This document shows, piece by piece, positions 32,334 to 40,866 of a stretch of 46,323 nucleotides of DNA (its first letter is position 1; the number at the start of each line of letters is the position of its first letter). This DNA is from an uncultured Bacilli bacterium (GTDB taxonomy: Bacteria > Bacillota_I > Bacilli_A > RF39 > UBA660). The notes below the pieces were generated by a model. It saw only the letters and a list, made by a program, of their open reading frames with translations, was not told the origin of the DNA and ran no database searches. The DNA is taken from the NCBI GenBank assembly GCA_950097225.1, contig CATNCE010000009.1, positions 1 to 46,323 on the forward strand. Reading direction: 5' to 3'. The translations under genes and the position numbers were made by a program.

Positions 32334-33086
32334 ATGGAATTTAGAGAAATACTTAAAAACAATAAAGAGAAAAACATTATTACTTTAGGAGAAAATCCGC
32401 TAGGATTCCTTAATGTTAATATTAAGGAAAAGCCTTCTATTATTATAACTGGCGAAACTGGTTCTGGAAAATCGATTTTATTAGATCAAATAATTTTAGA
32501 ACTCATTACTAAATATACTTCATTAGAGTTATCTTTAGTTTTAATAGATACATCAGGAGTAGAGTTGAATTATTACGAGAATACCAATTATACAAAGTAT
32601 GCAGCTATCAACAATTTAGATCGTTCTATCGTGGCTTTATCTCGTGTCTTAAAGGAAATTGAGGATAGAAAAAAACTAATTCATGATAAAGGTGTAACTA
32701 CAATTGATGAGTTTAATAAAATTGCTAGTGAACAGATTCCCATGTTAGTACTTGCTATAGATGATGATAAACTTCTTCTAAGAGAGCCCGATGTCGAGAA
32801 AATGTTATCAGGAATCATTAGTCAATTGGCTGGCTTGAATATCGTTCTTATCTTAGTTACAAGTGATGTCCACAATGAATTTTTTGAAAGTGATTTAAAT
32901 ACCCTAGCTAGTTTATTAATCTCTTTTGATTATACTAATGCTCTAGAAAGCAAGAAAAGTAACATTAAAAATGCTAATAATTTAGAGATAGGAGCATTTT
33001 ATGCTAAGACTAAAGGGTATCAGACTAAATATTTTAATTTTGATTTTGATGATGCTGTGATAAAAGAAGTAATGGATCATGTGTAA
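32334..33086 (+). CDS. Stand-alone FtsK/SpoIIIE-like ATPase
   Basis: A 250-residue protein that is only an FtsK/HerA-type motor domain. Walker A is GETGSGKS (residues 40-47); 'LSLVLIDTSGVELNYYENTNYTKYAA' matches the FtsK 'lIDpKgvEL..Y..iPHL' block; 'ALSRVLKEIEDRKKLIHDKGVTTIDEFNK' matches 'W.v.EMerRy.lf...gvrni..yN'; Walker B is 'MLVLAIDDDK', with Asp where FtsK has the catalytic Glu; 'NIVLILVTSDV' matches 'giHlilaTQrP'. Absent are the membrane part, the linker and the gamma DNA-reading domain, and the TQRPS sensor is changed. It may pump DNA or peptides, or act as a regulatory ATPase of this cluster. The ATG at 32334 follows AAAGGAGAC. Confidence 0.8.
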   Translation: MEFREILKNNKEKNIITLGENPLGFLNVNIKEKPSIIITGETGSGKSILLDQIILELITKYTSLELSLVLIDTSGVELNYYENTNYTKYAAINNLDRSIVALSRVLKEIEDRKKLIHDKGVTTIDEFNKIASEQIPMLVLAIDDDKLLLREPDVEKMLSGIISQLAGLNIVLILVTSDVHNEFFESDLNTLASLLISFDYTNALESKKSNIKNANNLEIGAFYAKTKGYQTKYFNFDFDDAVIKEVMDHV

Positions 33087-33486
33087 TTTGGATTGTATAA
33101 CTAACGAAACGGAGTTTTTACTTCCTTATTATAAGCAATTTATTCGTCATTTAAAAGGCGATACCATTCTTTTACTTGGAGATATTAATGATAAATGTTT
33201 ATGCAAACTAGAAAAATCTAAGATCAAAATTAGCCAGAATGATGGTATTATCGTAAATGGTATAATCATCCATAATGCCTTAACTAGTAATAACATCAAA
33301 GAGATTTCCAAAATCATTAAGGAGCGTTTAGGTAATGGCGGAATTATTTTAATTATTAACAACAATAATTATTTCGAAAATGAAGAGATAAAGTATCACT
33401 TTAAAAGTGATTTTGATATACTTGAAGAATTTATCGGCGATGAAAAATGGAATTTTATTTTATATTCAAAAAAGACTACTAAATAG
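33079..33486 (+). CDS. Rossmann-like protein of the FtsK-like cluster
   Basis: A 135-residue protein overlapping the ATPase gene by 8 bp. 'GDTILLLGDINDKCL', 'DGIIVNGIIIHN', 'IIKERLGNGGIILIINNNNYF', and a C-terminal 'WNFILYSKK' follow the strand order of a small SAM-methyltransferase core, but the glycine loop (DxGxGxG) is not intact. It may be a degenerate methyltransferase or a structural Rossmann protein. The last gene of the first unit; it ends in a terminator that abuts the next promoter. Confidence 0.55.
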   Translation: MCNLDCITNETEFLLPYYKQFIRHLKGDTILLLGDINDKCLCKLEKSKIKISQNDGIIVNGIIIHNALTSNNIKEISKIIKERLGNGGIILIINNNNYFENEEIKYHFKSDFDILEEFIGDEKWNFILYSKKTTK

Positions 33487-33497
33487 TAGTTTTTTTT
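33475..33497 (+). terminator. Terminator after the first cluster unit
   Basis: ACTACT (33475-33480) / AGTAGT (33485-33490) around AAAT, then T7. The stem covers the last codons and stop of the preceding gene, and the final T is the first base of the next TGCTATAAT promoter. Confidence 0.75.
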
Positions 33498-33505
33498 GCT
33501 ATAAT
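33497..33505 (+). promoter_or_regulatory. Extended -10 promoter of the 33534-35544 unit
   Basis: TGCTATAAT, fused to the T run of the preceding terminator, 28 nt before the ATG at 33534. GAGGAGG is the ribosome-binding site. Confidence 0.7.
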
Positions 33506-33533
33506 AAAAAATGTAAAGTAGAGGAGGAATGTT

Positions 33534-35117
33534 ATGGAACCTATTGACATTATAAATGAAGTGAAAAAAATTCTTCCATCTAAATATCAAAATGCCACGA
33601 TTACCGTTGGTGAGACAGATATCCCTTTCTACTCCTTTTTAGAACAAAATTTTATTAATTTTATTAAACCAGAAGCAAATCCAACCATTTTAGTCAGTTA
33701 TATTCAAAGCAAACTAAGTAACTTAATAGAATTTGATAATAAATTTTTAGTTGCCATTGAGAATTTTATTAATTCTGCTCCTCTTTATAAAGATACCATA
33801 CAATTAAGCGAGAGTGAAATTATATCCGCTCGTACTTATTTAAGCGAATATTGTATTAAGCATGGTAATCCCGATGGAACAATTAATTATGCTGGGAAAA
33901 CTACGAATATTGAAGAGCTATATCTTAAGCTTTTAGGTAATGAGTATAAGGCTCCAACTTTAGAAGACAAAGCAGAATTGTGTATAGATATGACTCGCTA
34001 CATTGATTTAGAGATTTTAAATTCCATTGTTGATGGCTATAAAGATATAACTGTTTATGATTATATCTGTCAAGTGTTACCAACTAAAATGTGTTCTATA
34101 AGTGAGGTAATGGTTAGAGATACCAAAATGCCACTTGAAGGCGTCGTTGCCGAAATTGTTAATCATCAGCGAAGTCTACTAGAAAAAGCATGCGAAAATG
34201 AAAGATTAGCTCGCGAAGAAGAATACAATAAAACAAGTGATAATCCAGGCTTAGTAAGCGAGATAAAAGTTTTCTTTGAAGGAAATAATTTAGAAGTTAC
34301 AGCAGAAATTCCAATTGTTACTTCAAGTTTATTAACTGAAGAAGAGAAAATTTCTTTACTAAAAAACTATGAAAAAAGGAGCTCTATAACTGAAGAAGAT
34401 CACTATCTTTCTGAATTAAACTATATAAAAAATGCCATTGACAATACTACTTCTGATCATAATTTAGACTCTAAAGAGGAATTTTATCGCAGTATACTAG
34501 GGGAGACTGACTTTCAAAAAGCATCAGAACAAGTTCGTGCAGTTATTGAATCTATTGAAGAATTAATAATAGTTAAGCGTAACCACCTTATTAAGGTTAC
34601 TAATAATCAAGAAGAATACACCGATGTTTTGTTCAGCGAAATAAATCGTATGAATGATGAGTTAGACGGATTTCAAACTTTAGATCAACACAGCGTATTA
34701 TATGGCAAAATTCATGAGCGCTACCAAGAATTTATTGCTAAATGTATAAATGATGTTCAATTGAAAAATGCTTTTCATAATCTATTTAAAAATATTGCTG
34801 AAAAGCGTTTAATTTTGGAAGCAACAATTGGGTATCAGTCTCCTGAGGTTGAAAGAGCTAAAGTTGACATTGAGACGGCTATTAGTGAAATAAAACAAGA
34901 TATATTGACTATTGAACACGATGCTAATAATTTAGGTAACTTAGCGGGAACAGCTATCCGTCTTAACTTAAACATTAAAAGCGCTCGTGACAAGGTTGAA
35001 GCTGCTTGTCAAAATAAATTATTAACAGAAGATGATCGTGAGTACTATAATAATCGATTAAACGTTTATTCTATCGCTCTTGAAAGCGAAAAGAAAATTG
35101 GGTATGGACTAAGGTGA
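33534..35117 (+). CDS. Large helical cytosolic protein of the FtsK-like cluster
   Basis: A 527-residue acidic protein with no signal or membrane segment. Mostly helical; the region from about 320 to 520 is rich in heptad-like Glu/Ile/Leu and could form long coiled coils ('ASEQVRAVIESIEELIIVKRNHLIKV', 'VERAKVDIETAISEIKQDI'). No motif or family is recognised. Its TGA stop lies inside the AGGTGA ribosome-binding site of the next gene, so the pair is tightly coupled. It is separated from the ATPase unit only by a compact terminator and promoter. Confidence 0.6.
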   Translation: MEPIDIINEVKKILPSKYQNATITVGETDIPFYSFLEQNFINFIKPEANPTILVSYIQSKLSNLIEFDNKFLVAIENFINSAPLYKDTIQLSESEIISARTYLSEYCIKHGNPDGTINYAGKTTNIEELYLKLLGNEYKAPTLEDKAELCIDMTRYIDLEILNSIVDGYKDITVYDYICQVLPTKMCSISEVMVRDTKMPLEGVVAEIVNHQRSLLEKACENERLAREEEYNKTSDNPGLVSEIKVFFEGNNLEVTAEIPIVTSSLLTEEEKISLLKNYEKRSSITEEDHYLSELNYIKNAIDNTTSDHNLDSKEEFYRSILGETDFQKASEQVRAVIESIEELIIVKRNHLIKVTNNQEEYTDVLFSEINRMNDELDGFQTLDQHSVLYGKIHERYQEFIAKCINDVQLKNAFHNLFKNIAEKRLILEATIGYQSPEVERAKVDIETAISEIKQDILTIEHDANNLGNLAGTAIRLNLNIKSARDKVEAACQNKLLTEDDREYYNNRLNVYSIALESEKKIGYGLR

Positions 35118-35121
35118 TAAA

Positions 35122-35544
35122 ATGGGTGATGAATATAATGAATTATACACGATGCTATCAACAGATCGTGAAGAAGTTCGCAAGATAAAAGATGCTTATC
35201 ATCAAGACATAAGTTTACTTATTGGAAAAATACGCAGTTATCATATCAACAATGTCGATATATCTGCGGATTATGATCTTGAAAATAACTTTGATAAATT
35301 CAAAGTGGATGACTCTTATTTGCGTTATAAATTAAATAATGATGCTATTGAATACAAGATAACCATATTACAAGGTTATCTTCAAGATTTATTTATCGAA
35401 AAAAAGTTTAATAATTTTCGTCGTGAAAAAGAAGAGAAATTAACTAAAAATGAATATCTTGAATACACACATAATCCAAGTGTTAAAAGTGATAAAATTA
35501 GTCAATGGTATCAAGAATTTATACAAAATAAAACTAGCCTTTAA
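35122..35544 (+). CDS. Charged helical protein of the FtsK-like cluster
   Basis: A 140-residue very charged helical protein ('MGDEYNELYTMLSTDREEVRKIKDAY', 'FIEKKFNNFRREKEEKLTKNEYLEY'). No signal or membrane segment and no family recognised. It starts four bases after the preceding stop and ends convergently with the GH25 gene, the two stop codons overlapping at 35541-35544. Confidence 0.6.
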   Translation: MGDEYNELYTMLSTDREEVRKIKDAYHQDISLLIGKIRSYHINNVDISADYDLENNFDKFKVDDSYLRYKLNNDAIEYKITILQGYLQDLFIEKKFNNFRREKEEKLTKNEYLEYTHNPSVKSDKISQWYQEFIQNKTSL

Positions 35545-35563
35545 TCAAAAAGACTAGTTTTTT
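35530..35563. terminator. Bidirectional terminator with overlapping stop codons
   Basis: AAAACTAG (35530-35537) / CTAGTTTT (35554-35561) with an inner CTTT/AAAG stem. Both convergent genes end inside it (stops at 35542-35544 and 35541-35543). Confidence 0.8.
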
Positions 35564-36740
35564 CTTTATATAAAATATCTATATCAACGTCTCCATTTAT
35601 ACCATTAACACGGCCGACATTACTCATTTGCCAAAGAAAATAATCTCCTTCGTAATTCGTTTGATTAGTATAGTGTGCTAGCCAAACAGGGAAATCGTTA
35701 TTTCGCCAAATTTTCTCCAAATAGAATTTACTGCTGTAAAGCATTGCTTCGTATCCACCAGAGCGAATAACCTCGCCAAATGTTTTAAATACGTCATTAA
35801 TATCATGAGTACTTATCTGATATTTTCTAAACTTACTCCAGTTTTCCCAATCAAAGGCGATCGGAAAATCTAACTGAGTTCCGTTTAAAACATTAAGTGT
35901 CCATTCAGCATGTTCACGAGCCGTTTTTATATCAATTGCCGAAGAGTATACGTAGATTCCAACTTTTAACCCAGCATTTCTTGCATTTTTAATATTGCGT
36001 TCATAATAAGTATCGACAGAGATATCCTTGTCAATATCGGAGTTAATTCCCATTCGCATGATGACAAATTCAACGCCATCAGCCTTAACTTTTTCAAAGT
36101 CGATATCTGTTTGCCATCTTGATACATCAACACCTATCATCGTGTTTTCATTTTTCTTCTCTTCGATAACTTTGCTAATTGGTAAAGTTACTTTTTTAGT
36201 ATTATTATTGTTATTACTAGCTATGGAATCGACAACATTAATCTTTAAGCCCTTTTTAGTTTCATTGTTAGAGCTATCCTTTATCACAAAATTTACATTA
36301 TAAGTACCTACAGTTGTTAAATCATAATTCCCCTCAATTTCACAACGGGGCGTCCTATCATAATTATCGGCAAATACAATTTCATCACAGAAGTAAGCAT
36401 CTTCATTTACTTTAACCGTTCTAACACTTGCAACATTTATTAACACTGGAGCTTCAGTATCAACTATGTTGTACTTTATTTTATAGTTATACTTTTTCTT
36501 ATTAAATATATAGGTTATATCTTCAAAAAACTCTCCTACTTGGTCAGTTTTAATAAGTTTATTTTCCGTCTTAACTTCCACATTAGATGATTCGATAAAA
36601 TCATATAAATGTACCTTAGAGTATACCTCATAAACATTTTCTTTTAAATTAATGCTAACTTCATCTGGCTTTTCGTACTTATCCCGTCCGCATCCTGTTA
36701 ATATCCAAATAATTATCAACAATAAAATTACCTTTTTCAT
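35541..36740 (-). CDS. GH25 lysozyme lipoprotein with Ig-like N-terminal region
   Basis: A 399-residue lipoprotein: 'MKKVILLLIIIWILTGCG' has lipobox LTGC (Cys17). Residues about 25-170 form one or two Ig-like (DUF5011-type) domains ('VDTEAPVLINV', 'DNYDRTPRCEIEGNYDLTTVGTYNVNFVIKDSSNNE'). A linker leads to a GH25 muramidase domain from about 201: 'GVDVSRWQTDIDFEKVKADGVEFVIMRMG', catalytic DWEN (D297, E299), and 'VWLAHY...YFLWQMSNVG'. It cleaves the MurNAc-GlcNAc bond of peptidoglycan outside the cell. A minus-strand TATAAT lies at 36759-36764. Confidence 0.93.
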   Translation of the reverse strand: MKKVILLLIIIWILTGCGRDKYEKPDEVSINLKENVYEVYSKVHLYDFIESSNVEVKTENKLIKTDQVGEFFEDITYIFNKKKYNYKIKYNIVDTEAPVLINVASVRTVKVNEDAYFCDEIVFADNYDRTPRCEIEGNYDLTTVGTYNVNFVIKDSSNNETKKGLKINVVDSIASNNNNNTKKVTLPISKVIEEKKNENTMIGVDVSRWQTDIDFEKVKADGVEFVIMRMGINSDIDKDISVDTYYERNIKNARNAGLKVGIYVYSSAIDIKTAREHAEWTLNVLNGTQLDFPIAFDWENWSKFRKYQISTHDINDVFKTFGEVIRSGGYEAMLYSSKFYLEKIWRNNDFPVWLAHYTNQTNYEGDYFLWQMSNVGRVNGINGDVDIDILYKEKTSLFD

Positions 36741-36856
36741 AATACATCACTAACTAACATTATAACCTAGAATTATAATTTATGCATTATAAAATATAAT
36801 TAATAAAAATGCGAGTAAGTATAAAAATTAATGAAATTTACATCATAAAATAAGCA

Positions 36857-36865
36857 TGATATAAT
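36857..36865 (+). promoter_or_regulatory. Extended -10 promoter of the CpXC gene
   Basis: TGATATAAT, 17 nt before the ATG at 36883, with CCAGGTGAT as ribosome-binding site. Confidence 0.65.
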
Positions 36866-36882
36866 TACTTCCAGGTGATCAT

Positions 36883-37452
36883 ATGATAACAAAAGAAAAC
36901 TACACATGTCCAAAATGCCAAAATACTAATCGCATAAAGACATACTCATTTATCGATCACACTAATATAAAAAGAGTTATAAATAAAGAGATATTTACTA
37001 ATATATGTTCTAAGTGTGGAGAATCAATAGACGTTTTTTATCCTCTTAAAATAGTCGGTGAAAACTATATTATTCATTATACACCTAATGAAAATGCTCC
37101 TATAGCTGATGCAGGTAAGACAATACTAAGAGTATGCGATACCTTTGCTGATTTAAAAGAGAAGATATTAATTCTCGAAGATAATTTAAATGACATCGTC
37201 ATTGAATTTATAAAAGATTATATAATTTATAATTTAGACGAAAAAACTAAAAACGAAGTAGAAGGTATTCGCTACAATAATTGCGATAAAGATAATTTGT
37301 ACTTTCAACTTCTTGGCAGCAAAACTAAGGCCGTATGTTCTTATAACAAATATTGTAAATTACTGAAAAAAATTAAAATAAAAAAGATAAATCAATGTGT
37401 TCTTATCGATTCATACACATATAAAAACTATTATAGAATGAGGTTACTATGA
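36883..37452 (+). CDS. CpXC domain zinc-binding protein
   Basis: A 189-residue protein with the CpXC domain pattern: 'YTCPKCQN', then 'NKEIFTNICSKCGESIDVFYPL', giving two CxxC knuckles that bind zinc, then a helical and alpha/beta remainder with more cysteines. Function of the family is unknown. It overlaps the ABC-F gene by 4 bp (ATGA), so it is probably made together with it. Confidence 0.82.
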   Translation: MITKENYTCPKCQNTNRIKTYSFIDHTNIKRVINKEIFTNICSKCGESIDVFYPLKIVGENYIIHYTPNENAPIADAGKTILRVCDTFADLKEKILILEDNLNDIVIEFIKDYIIYNLDEKTKNEVEGIRYNNCDKDNLYFQLLGSKTKAVCSYNKYCKLLKKIKIKKINQCVLIDSYTYKNYYRMRLL

Positions 37453-39356
37453 AATTATCAATCCAAAATGCAGCTGTTACTTTAAATGGCAATACTATAT
37501 TAGAAGAAGTTAATTTAAGCATAACTGAACATGATCATATAGCAATTGTTGGTCGCAATGGAGCGGGGAAGTCCACCCTTTTAAAAGCCATTGCCGATCC
37601 TGAATTATTTAGTGAAGGCATAGGCGAGGAGCATTTTTCCATCTCACGTATCGGCAAATTTAGCATTGGCTACATGCAACAAATTGAATTTGCAGATGAA
37701 AATATGACACTCTTAGACGAAATATTAAAGCCCTTTAAAAAACTTATTGACATGGAAAATCGTATGCATCGCTTAGTAGAAGAGATGAACAAAAATAATT
37801 CTGATGAGCTTATTAAAGAATACACAGACACGCAAGAGACCTTTAAATTGCTAAATGGCTATTCGTATAAAAAAGAATACGAAATCATGCTCAACAAATT
37901 TGGTTTTACTGAGCAAGATAAAAGTAAAAAAATAAGTGAATTTTCTGGCGGACAGAGGACAAAGATTGCTTTCATTAAATTGCTGCTAAGTAACCCTGAT
38001 ATTTTGATGCTTGATGAACCAACCAACCATCTTGATATCACAACCATAGAATGGTTAGAAGACTATTTGCGCAATTACAATAAGGCACTAATAATAGTAT
38101 CTCATGATCGTATGTTCATAAACAATATAGTTAATGTTGTTTATGATATTGACTATGGGAAGGTAGTAAAGTATCCAGGAAATTATAGTAACTTTGAGAA
38201 AATGAAAAAACTAAATTATGAGCGTACGCTTAAAGACTATGAATTTCAACAAAAAGAAATTAAACGGCTATATAGCATTTATGAACGTTTTCGCAACAAA
38301 CCATCTAAGGCTTCAATGGCTTTATCTAAGCTAAAACAAATTGAACGAATGGAATTAATTAATAAACCATCCGAAGCGGACATGCGTGTTTTTAAAACTA
38401 ACTTAAGCGAGATGGAAGAGTCAGTAAAAAAAGTCTTAGTAGCTGAAGATCTTGTAATCGGTTATGATACTCCTCTTGCAACTATCAATCTTGAAATCAT
38501 GCGTGGAAAAAAGATTGGCATAATCGGTCAAAATGGCATTGGCAAATCAACTCTTTTAAAAACTTTGCATGGGATTATCGACCCGATATCGGGAAATGTC
38601 TCTTATGGCTTACATGTAATACCTGGATATTTTGATCAAAACTTAGCAATGCGCAATAACACTGGAACAGTTTTATCTGAGTTTAGAGAAGCATTGCCCA
38701 AATTAGTTGAAGGTGAATGTCGTCGTGCCCTAGGTTCATTTCTCTTTCGTGGCGATGACGTCTTAAAAAATATATCAGTTTTAAGCGGTGGGGAAAAGGT
38801 CCGTCTCCAATTATGTAAAATACTCTATAACAAACCTAACTTCTTGTTATTAGATGAGCCAACAAATCATATGGATATTCTTGGAAAAGAACACCTTGAA
38901 GATATATTATCATCCTACAAGGGAACCATAATATTTGTCTCTCATGATCGTTACTTTGTCCAAAAAATAGCTGATCAATTGCTCGTTTTCGATTCGCAAG
39001 GAGTTACATTCTATCCATATGGTTATGAAGAATACTTAGAAAAAAATCGCAATAAAAAAGTAGAAGATACCAAAGAAAAAAAGAAAGATAATTCTAAAAT
39101 AGAAGATAGAAAAACAGAGACTACTAATAAAATAAATACATATGATCTAAAAAAAGAACTTAACAAAGTTGAAAATGAAATAATAAAAATAGAAACAAAA
39201 ATAAAATTGCTTGAACAAGAATCTTTTAATACCGATATCTATCAAGACTATAATAAATTAAACGCTATTAATTCTAAGATAGATACGCTAAAAAAAGAAC
39301 TAGCAGATAAAAATTCCCATTGGGAAGAACTTACTAACCAAATTCTTAGCAATTAA
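37449..39356 (+). CDS. ABC-F family ATPase
   Basis: A 635-residue soluble protein with two ABC domains and no membrane part. Walker A motifs GRNGAGKS and GQNGIGKS, signatures FSGGQRTK and LSGGEKVR, Walker B 'ILMLDEPTNHLD' and 'FLLLDEPTNHMD', H-loops SHDR, and the ABC-F linker between them ('YSIYERFRNKPSKASMALSKLKQIERM'). A C-terminal coiled coil follows (about 570-635). ABC-F proteins act on the ribosome; some give resistance to antibiotics that block the peptidyl-transferase centre. This one cannot be placed as housekeeping or resistance from sequence alone. Confidence 0.93.
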   Translation: MKLSIQNAAVTLNGNTILEEVNLSITEHDHIAIVGRNGAGKSTLLKAIADPELFSEGIGEEHFSISRIGKFSIGYMQQIEFADENMTLLDEILKPFKKLIDMENRMHRLVEEMNKNNSDELIKEYTDTQETFKLLNGYSYKKEYEIMLNKFGFTEQDKSKKISEFSGGQRTKIAFIKLLLSNPDILMLDEPTNHLDITTIEWLEDYLRNYNKALIIVSHDRMFINNIVNVVYDIDYGKVVKYPGNYSNFEKMKKLNYERTLKDYEFQQKEIKRLYSIYERFRNKPSKASMALSKLKQIERMELINKPSEADMRVFKTNLSEMEESVKKVLVAEDLVIGYDTPLATINLEIMRGKKIGIIGQNGIGKSTLLKTLHGIIDPISGNVSYGLHVIPGYFDQNLAMRNNTGTVLSEFREALPKLVEGECRRALGSFLFRGDDVLKNISVLSGGEKVRLQLCKILYNKPNFLLLDEPTNHMDILGKEHLEDILSSYKGTIIFVSHDRYFVQKIADQLLVFDSQGVTFYPYGYEEYLEKNRNKKVEDTKEKKKDNSKIEDRKTETTNKINTYDLKKELNKVENEIIKIETKIKLLEQESFNTDIYQDYNKLNAINSKIDTLKKELADKNSHWEELTNQILSN

Positions 39357-39383
39357 AAGGATGAGAACCTAGCTCTCATCCTT
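39357..39383. terminator. Hairpin between ABC-F and Coat F genes
   Basis: A perfect 10-bp stem AAGGATGAGA / TCTCATCCTT with a 7-nt loop; the minus-strand stop codon (39369-39371) lies in the loop. The following T runs are weak in both directions, more convincing for the minus strand (TTTT). Confidence 0.7.
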
Positions 39384-39620
39384 AATTAATTTATTATAAA
39401 TTTTCTTTATTTCTGATTCTTTTACATTTGCAACATCATACATGCCATCGGACTTCATAGCTTGATAAATTTCATCTTGCATGGCAAGTGTATTTTTTAA
39501 ACCATCTTGATATAACTTTCGTACATCAGGATTACTAGATTCAACAGTTGCATCTAAATAAAGAGAGTTTAAAGATTTTGTTAGAGTTAAAACGCACTCC
39601 AATATTGTCTTATTATTCAT
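39369..39620 (-). CDS. Coat F (CotF) domain protein
   Basis: An 83-residue helical protein with the spore-coat CotF core: 'TLTKSLNSLYLDATVESSNPDVRKLYQDGLKNTLAMQDEIYQAMKSDGMYDVANV' (consensus 'slyxxaxlEstnpxvRxxfxxxlxxxlxmqdeixxyMxxkGwYxv'). It overlaps the upstream gene by 8 bp. In spore formers such proteins coat the spore, but many members occur in vegetative cells, and no coat cluster is seen here. Confidence 0.8.
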   Translation of the reverse strand: MNNKTILECVLTLTKSLNSLYLDATVESSNPDVRKLYQDGLKNTLAMQDEIYQAMKSDGMYDVANVKESEIKKIYNKLIKDES

Positions 39621-39801
39621 CTATATCACCTAAAAATTTTTCCATTTTCTTCATCATCGTATCATGTTCTTCAATTTGTTTATCAAACATTGAAACATAA
39701 TCTTCATCAGTAACTAATTCCATACTATTATAAAGAATTTCAACGATTAATTTCTCATGATTGTAAACATCTTCAAAATAATTCAATTCTTTCTGAGTCA
39801 T
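39613..39801 (-). CDS. Small Coat F-like companion protein
   Basis: A 62-residue helical protein: 'KELNYFEDVYNHEKLIVEILYNSMELVTDEDYVSMFDKQIEEHDTMMKKMEKFL'. The pattern of a helical pair with a His in 'EEH' resembles the short N-terminal partner of Coat F proteins in clostridia. It overlaps the Coat F gene, and together they look like the two halves of a Coat F fold. An AGGTAAATT-like site lies upstream. Confidence 0.65.
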   Translation of the reverse strand: MTQKELNYFEDVYNHEKLIVEILYNSMELVTDEDYVSMFDKQIEEHDTMMKKMEKFLGDIDE

Positions 39802-39870
39802 ATAATTTACCTCCCATTAATATTCTTCTCAATTAACCGAATTTTATACCTTATCCAAAAGCTCTTTTTA

Positions 39871-39879
39871 TGTTATAAT
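39871..39879 (+). promoter_or_regulatory. Extended -10 promoter of the CDF transporter gene
   Basis: TGTTATAAT, 29 nt before the ATG at 39909. Confidence 0.6.
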
Positions 39880-39908
39880 TGGAATGCTTTAAACGAAAGA
39901 GTGATCAT

Positions 39909-40793
39909 ATGGAACGTTATAATTCAGCCAAATGGGTAGGCATAATAGGCATTATTGGCAATTTATTTTTACTTATTATCAAAATTATAGTTGCAGTTTT
40001 CACCCACAGTCAAGCTATGTTAGGAGATACATTAAATAGTGCAGGAGATATTGCTTCCTCCATAATGACTTTCATCGGTAATAAAATTTCTAGTAAGGAA
40101 GCCGATGAGGAGCATAACTTCGGTCATGGGAAGGCTGAATATATTTTTTCATTGTTGATAAGTGTTCTAATGCTTATTCTTGCTTTTGAATTATTATTAT
40201 CTTCTACTAAATCTTTTTTTAGCGTAGGAAACTACACTTTTTCTTGGTATCTTATTATCGTATGCATTTTAACGATAATTACTAAATTTTCTTTATATAT
40301 GTATACGCGCAAAATCGCTCGAATTCATAATAATTTACTAGTAGAAGCTAATGCCAAAGACCATTTAAACGATTGTCTTTTGACGTCCCTAAATTTGATA
40401 GCAGCCTTTTTTGGAATGATAGGTATAACCTATGTCGATAGTATAGTCGGACTATTAGTTTCTTTCTGGATTTTTTTTGTAGGAATTTCTCTTTTCAAAG
40501 ATTCATATGACGTTTTAATGGACAAAGGAGTAGATACCAAAACAAGAGATAAAATCATGAGTATTGTGGCTAAATATCCTGAGATTAAAAAGACAAATCA
40601 TTTTAATTCTGTGCCAGTAGGATACCTATATCACATTTCTTTAACAATCTTTGTTGATGGTAATTTATCTACTTATGAAAGCCATGAAATTGCCAATCGT
40701 TTGGAAAAAGAAATAACCAAGTTAGATGAGGTCTATTTAACAATTATTCATGTCAATCCCTATGTACCAAATGAACGTAAAACTAAACGTTAA
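39909..40793 (+). CDS. Cation diffusion facilitator (CDF) metal transporter
   Basis: A 294-residue transporter: six membrane segments followed by a C-terminal cytoplasmic domain. Family marks: 'AMLGDTLNSAGDIASSIMTFIG' (helix 2, metal Asp residues in GDxxNSxGD), 'SSKEADEEHNFGHGKAEYIFSLL', and helix 5 'EANAKDHLNDCLLTSLNL' (DHxxND). The C-terminal domain reads 'SVPVGYLYHISLTIFVDGNLSTYESHEIANRLEKEI'. It exports divalent metals (Zn, Mn, Fe or Co) with proton exchange. The start at 39909 fits the 'gtgatcatATG' context; earlier frames lack a ribosome-binding site. Confidence 0.93.
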   Translation: MERYNSAKWVGIIGIIGNLFLLIIKIIVAVFTHSQAMLGDTLNSAGDIASSIMTFIGNKISSKEADEEHNFGHGKAEYIFSLLISVLMLILAFELLLSSTKSFFSVGNYTFSWYLIIVCILTIITKFSLYMYTRKIARIHNNLLVEANAKDHLNDCLLTSLNLIAAFFGMIGITYVDSIVGLLVSFWIFFVGISLFKDSYDVLMDKGVDTKTRDKIMSIVAKYPEIKKTNHFNSVPVGYLYHISLTIFVDGNLSTYESHEIANRLEKEITKLDEVYLTIIHVNPYVPNERKTKR

Positions 40794-40866
40794 TAAAACC
40801 AAGATTATAATAATTTATTGAGTAAAAACATATTATTTGTTAGAATATATTTAGAAGGGTGATAGT

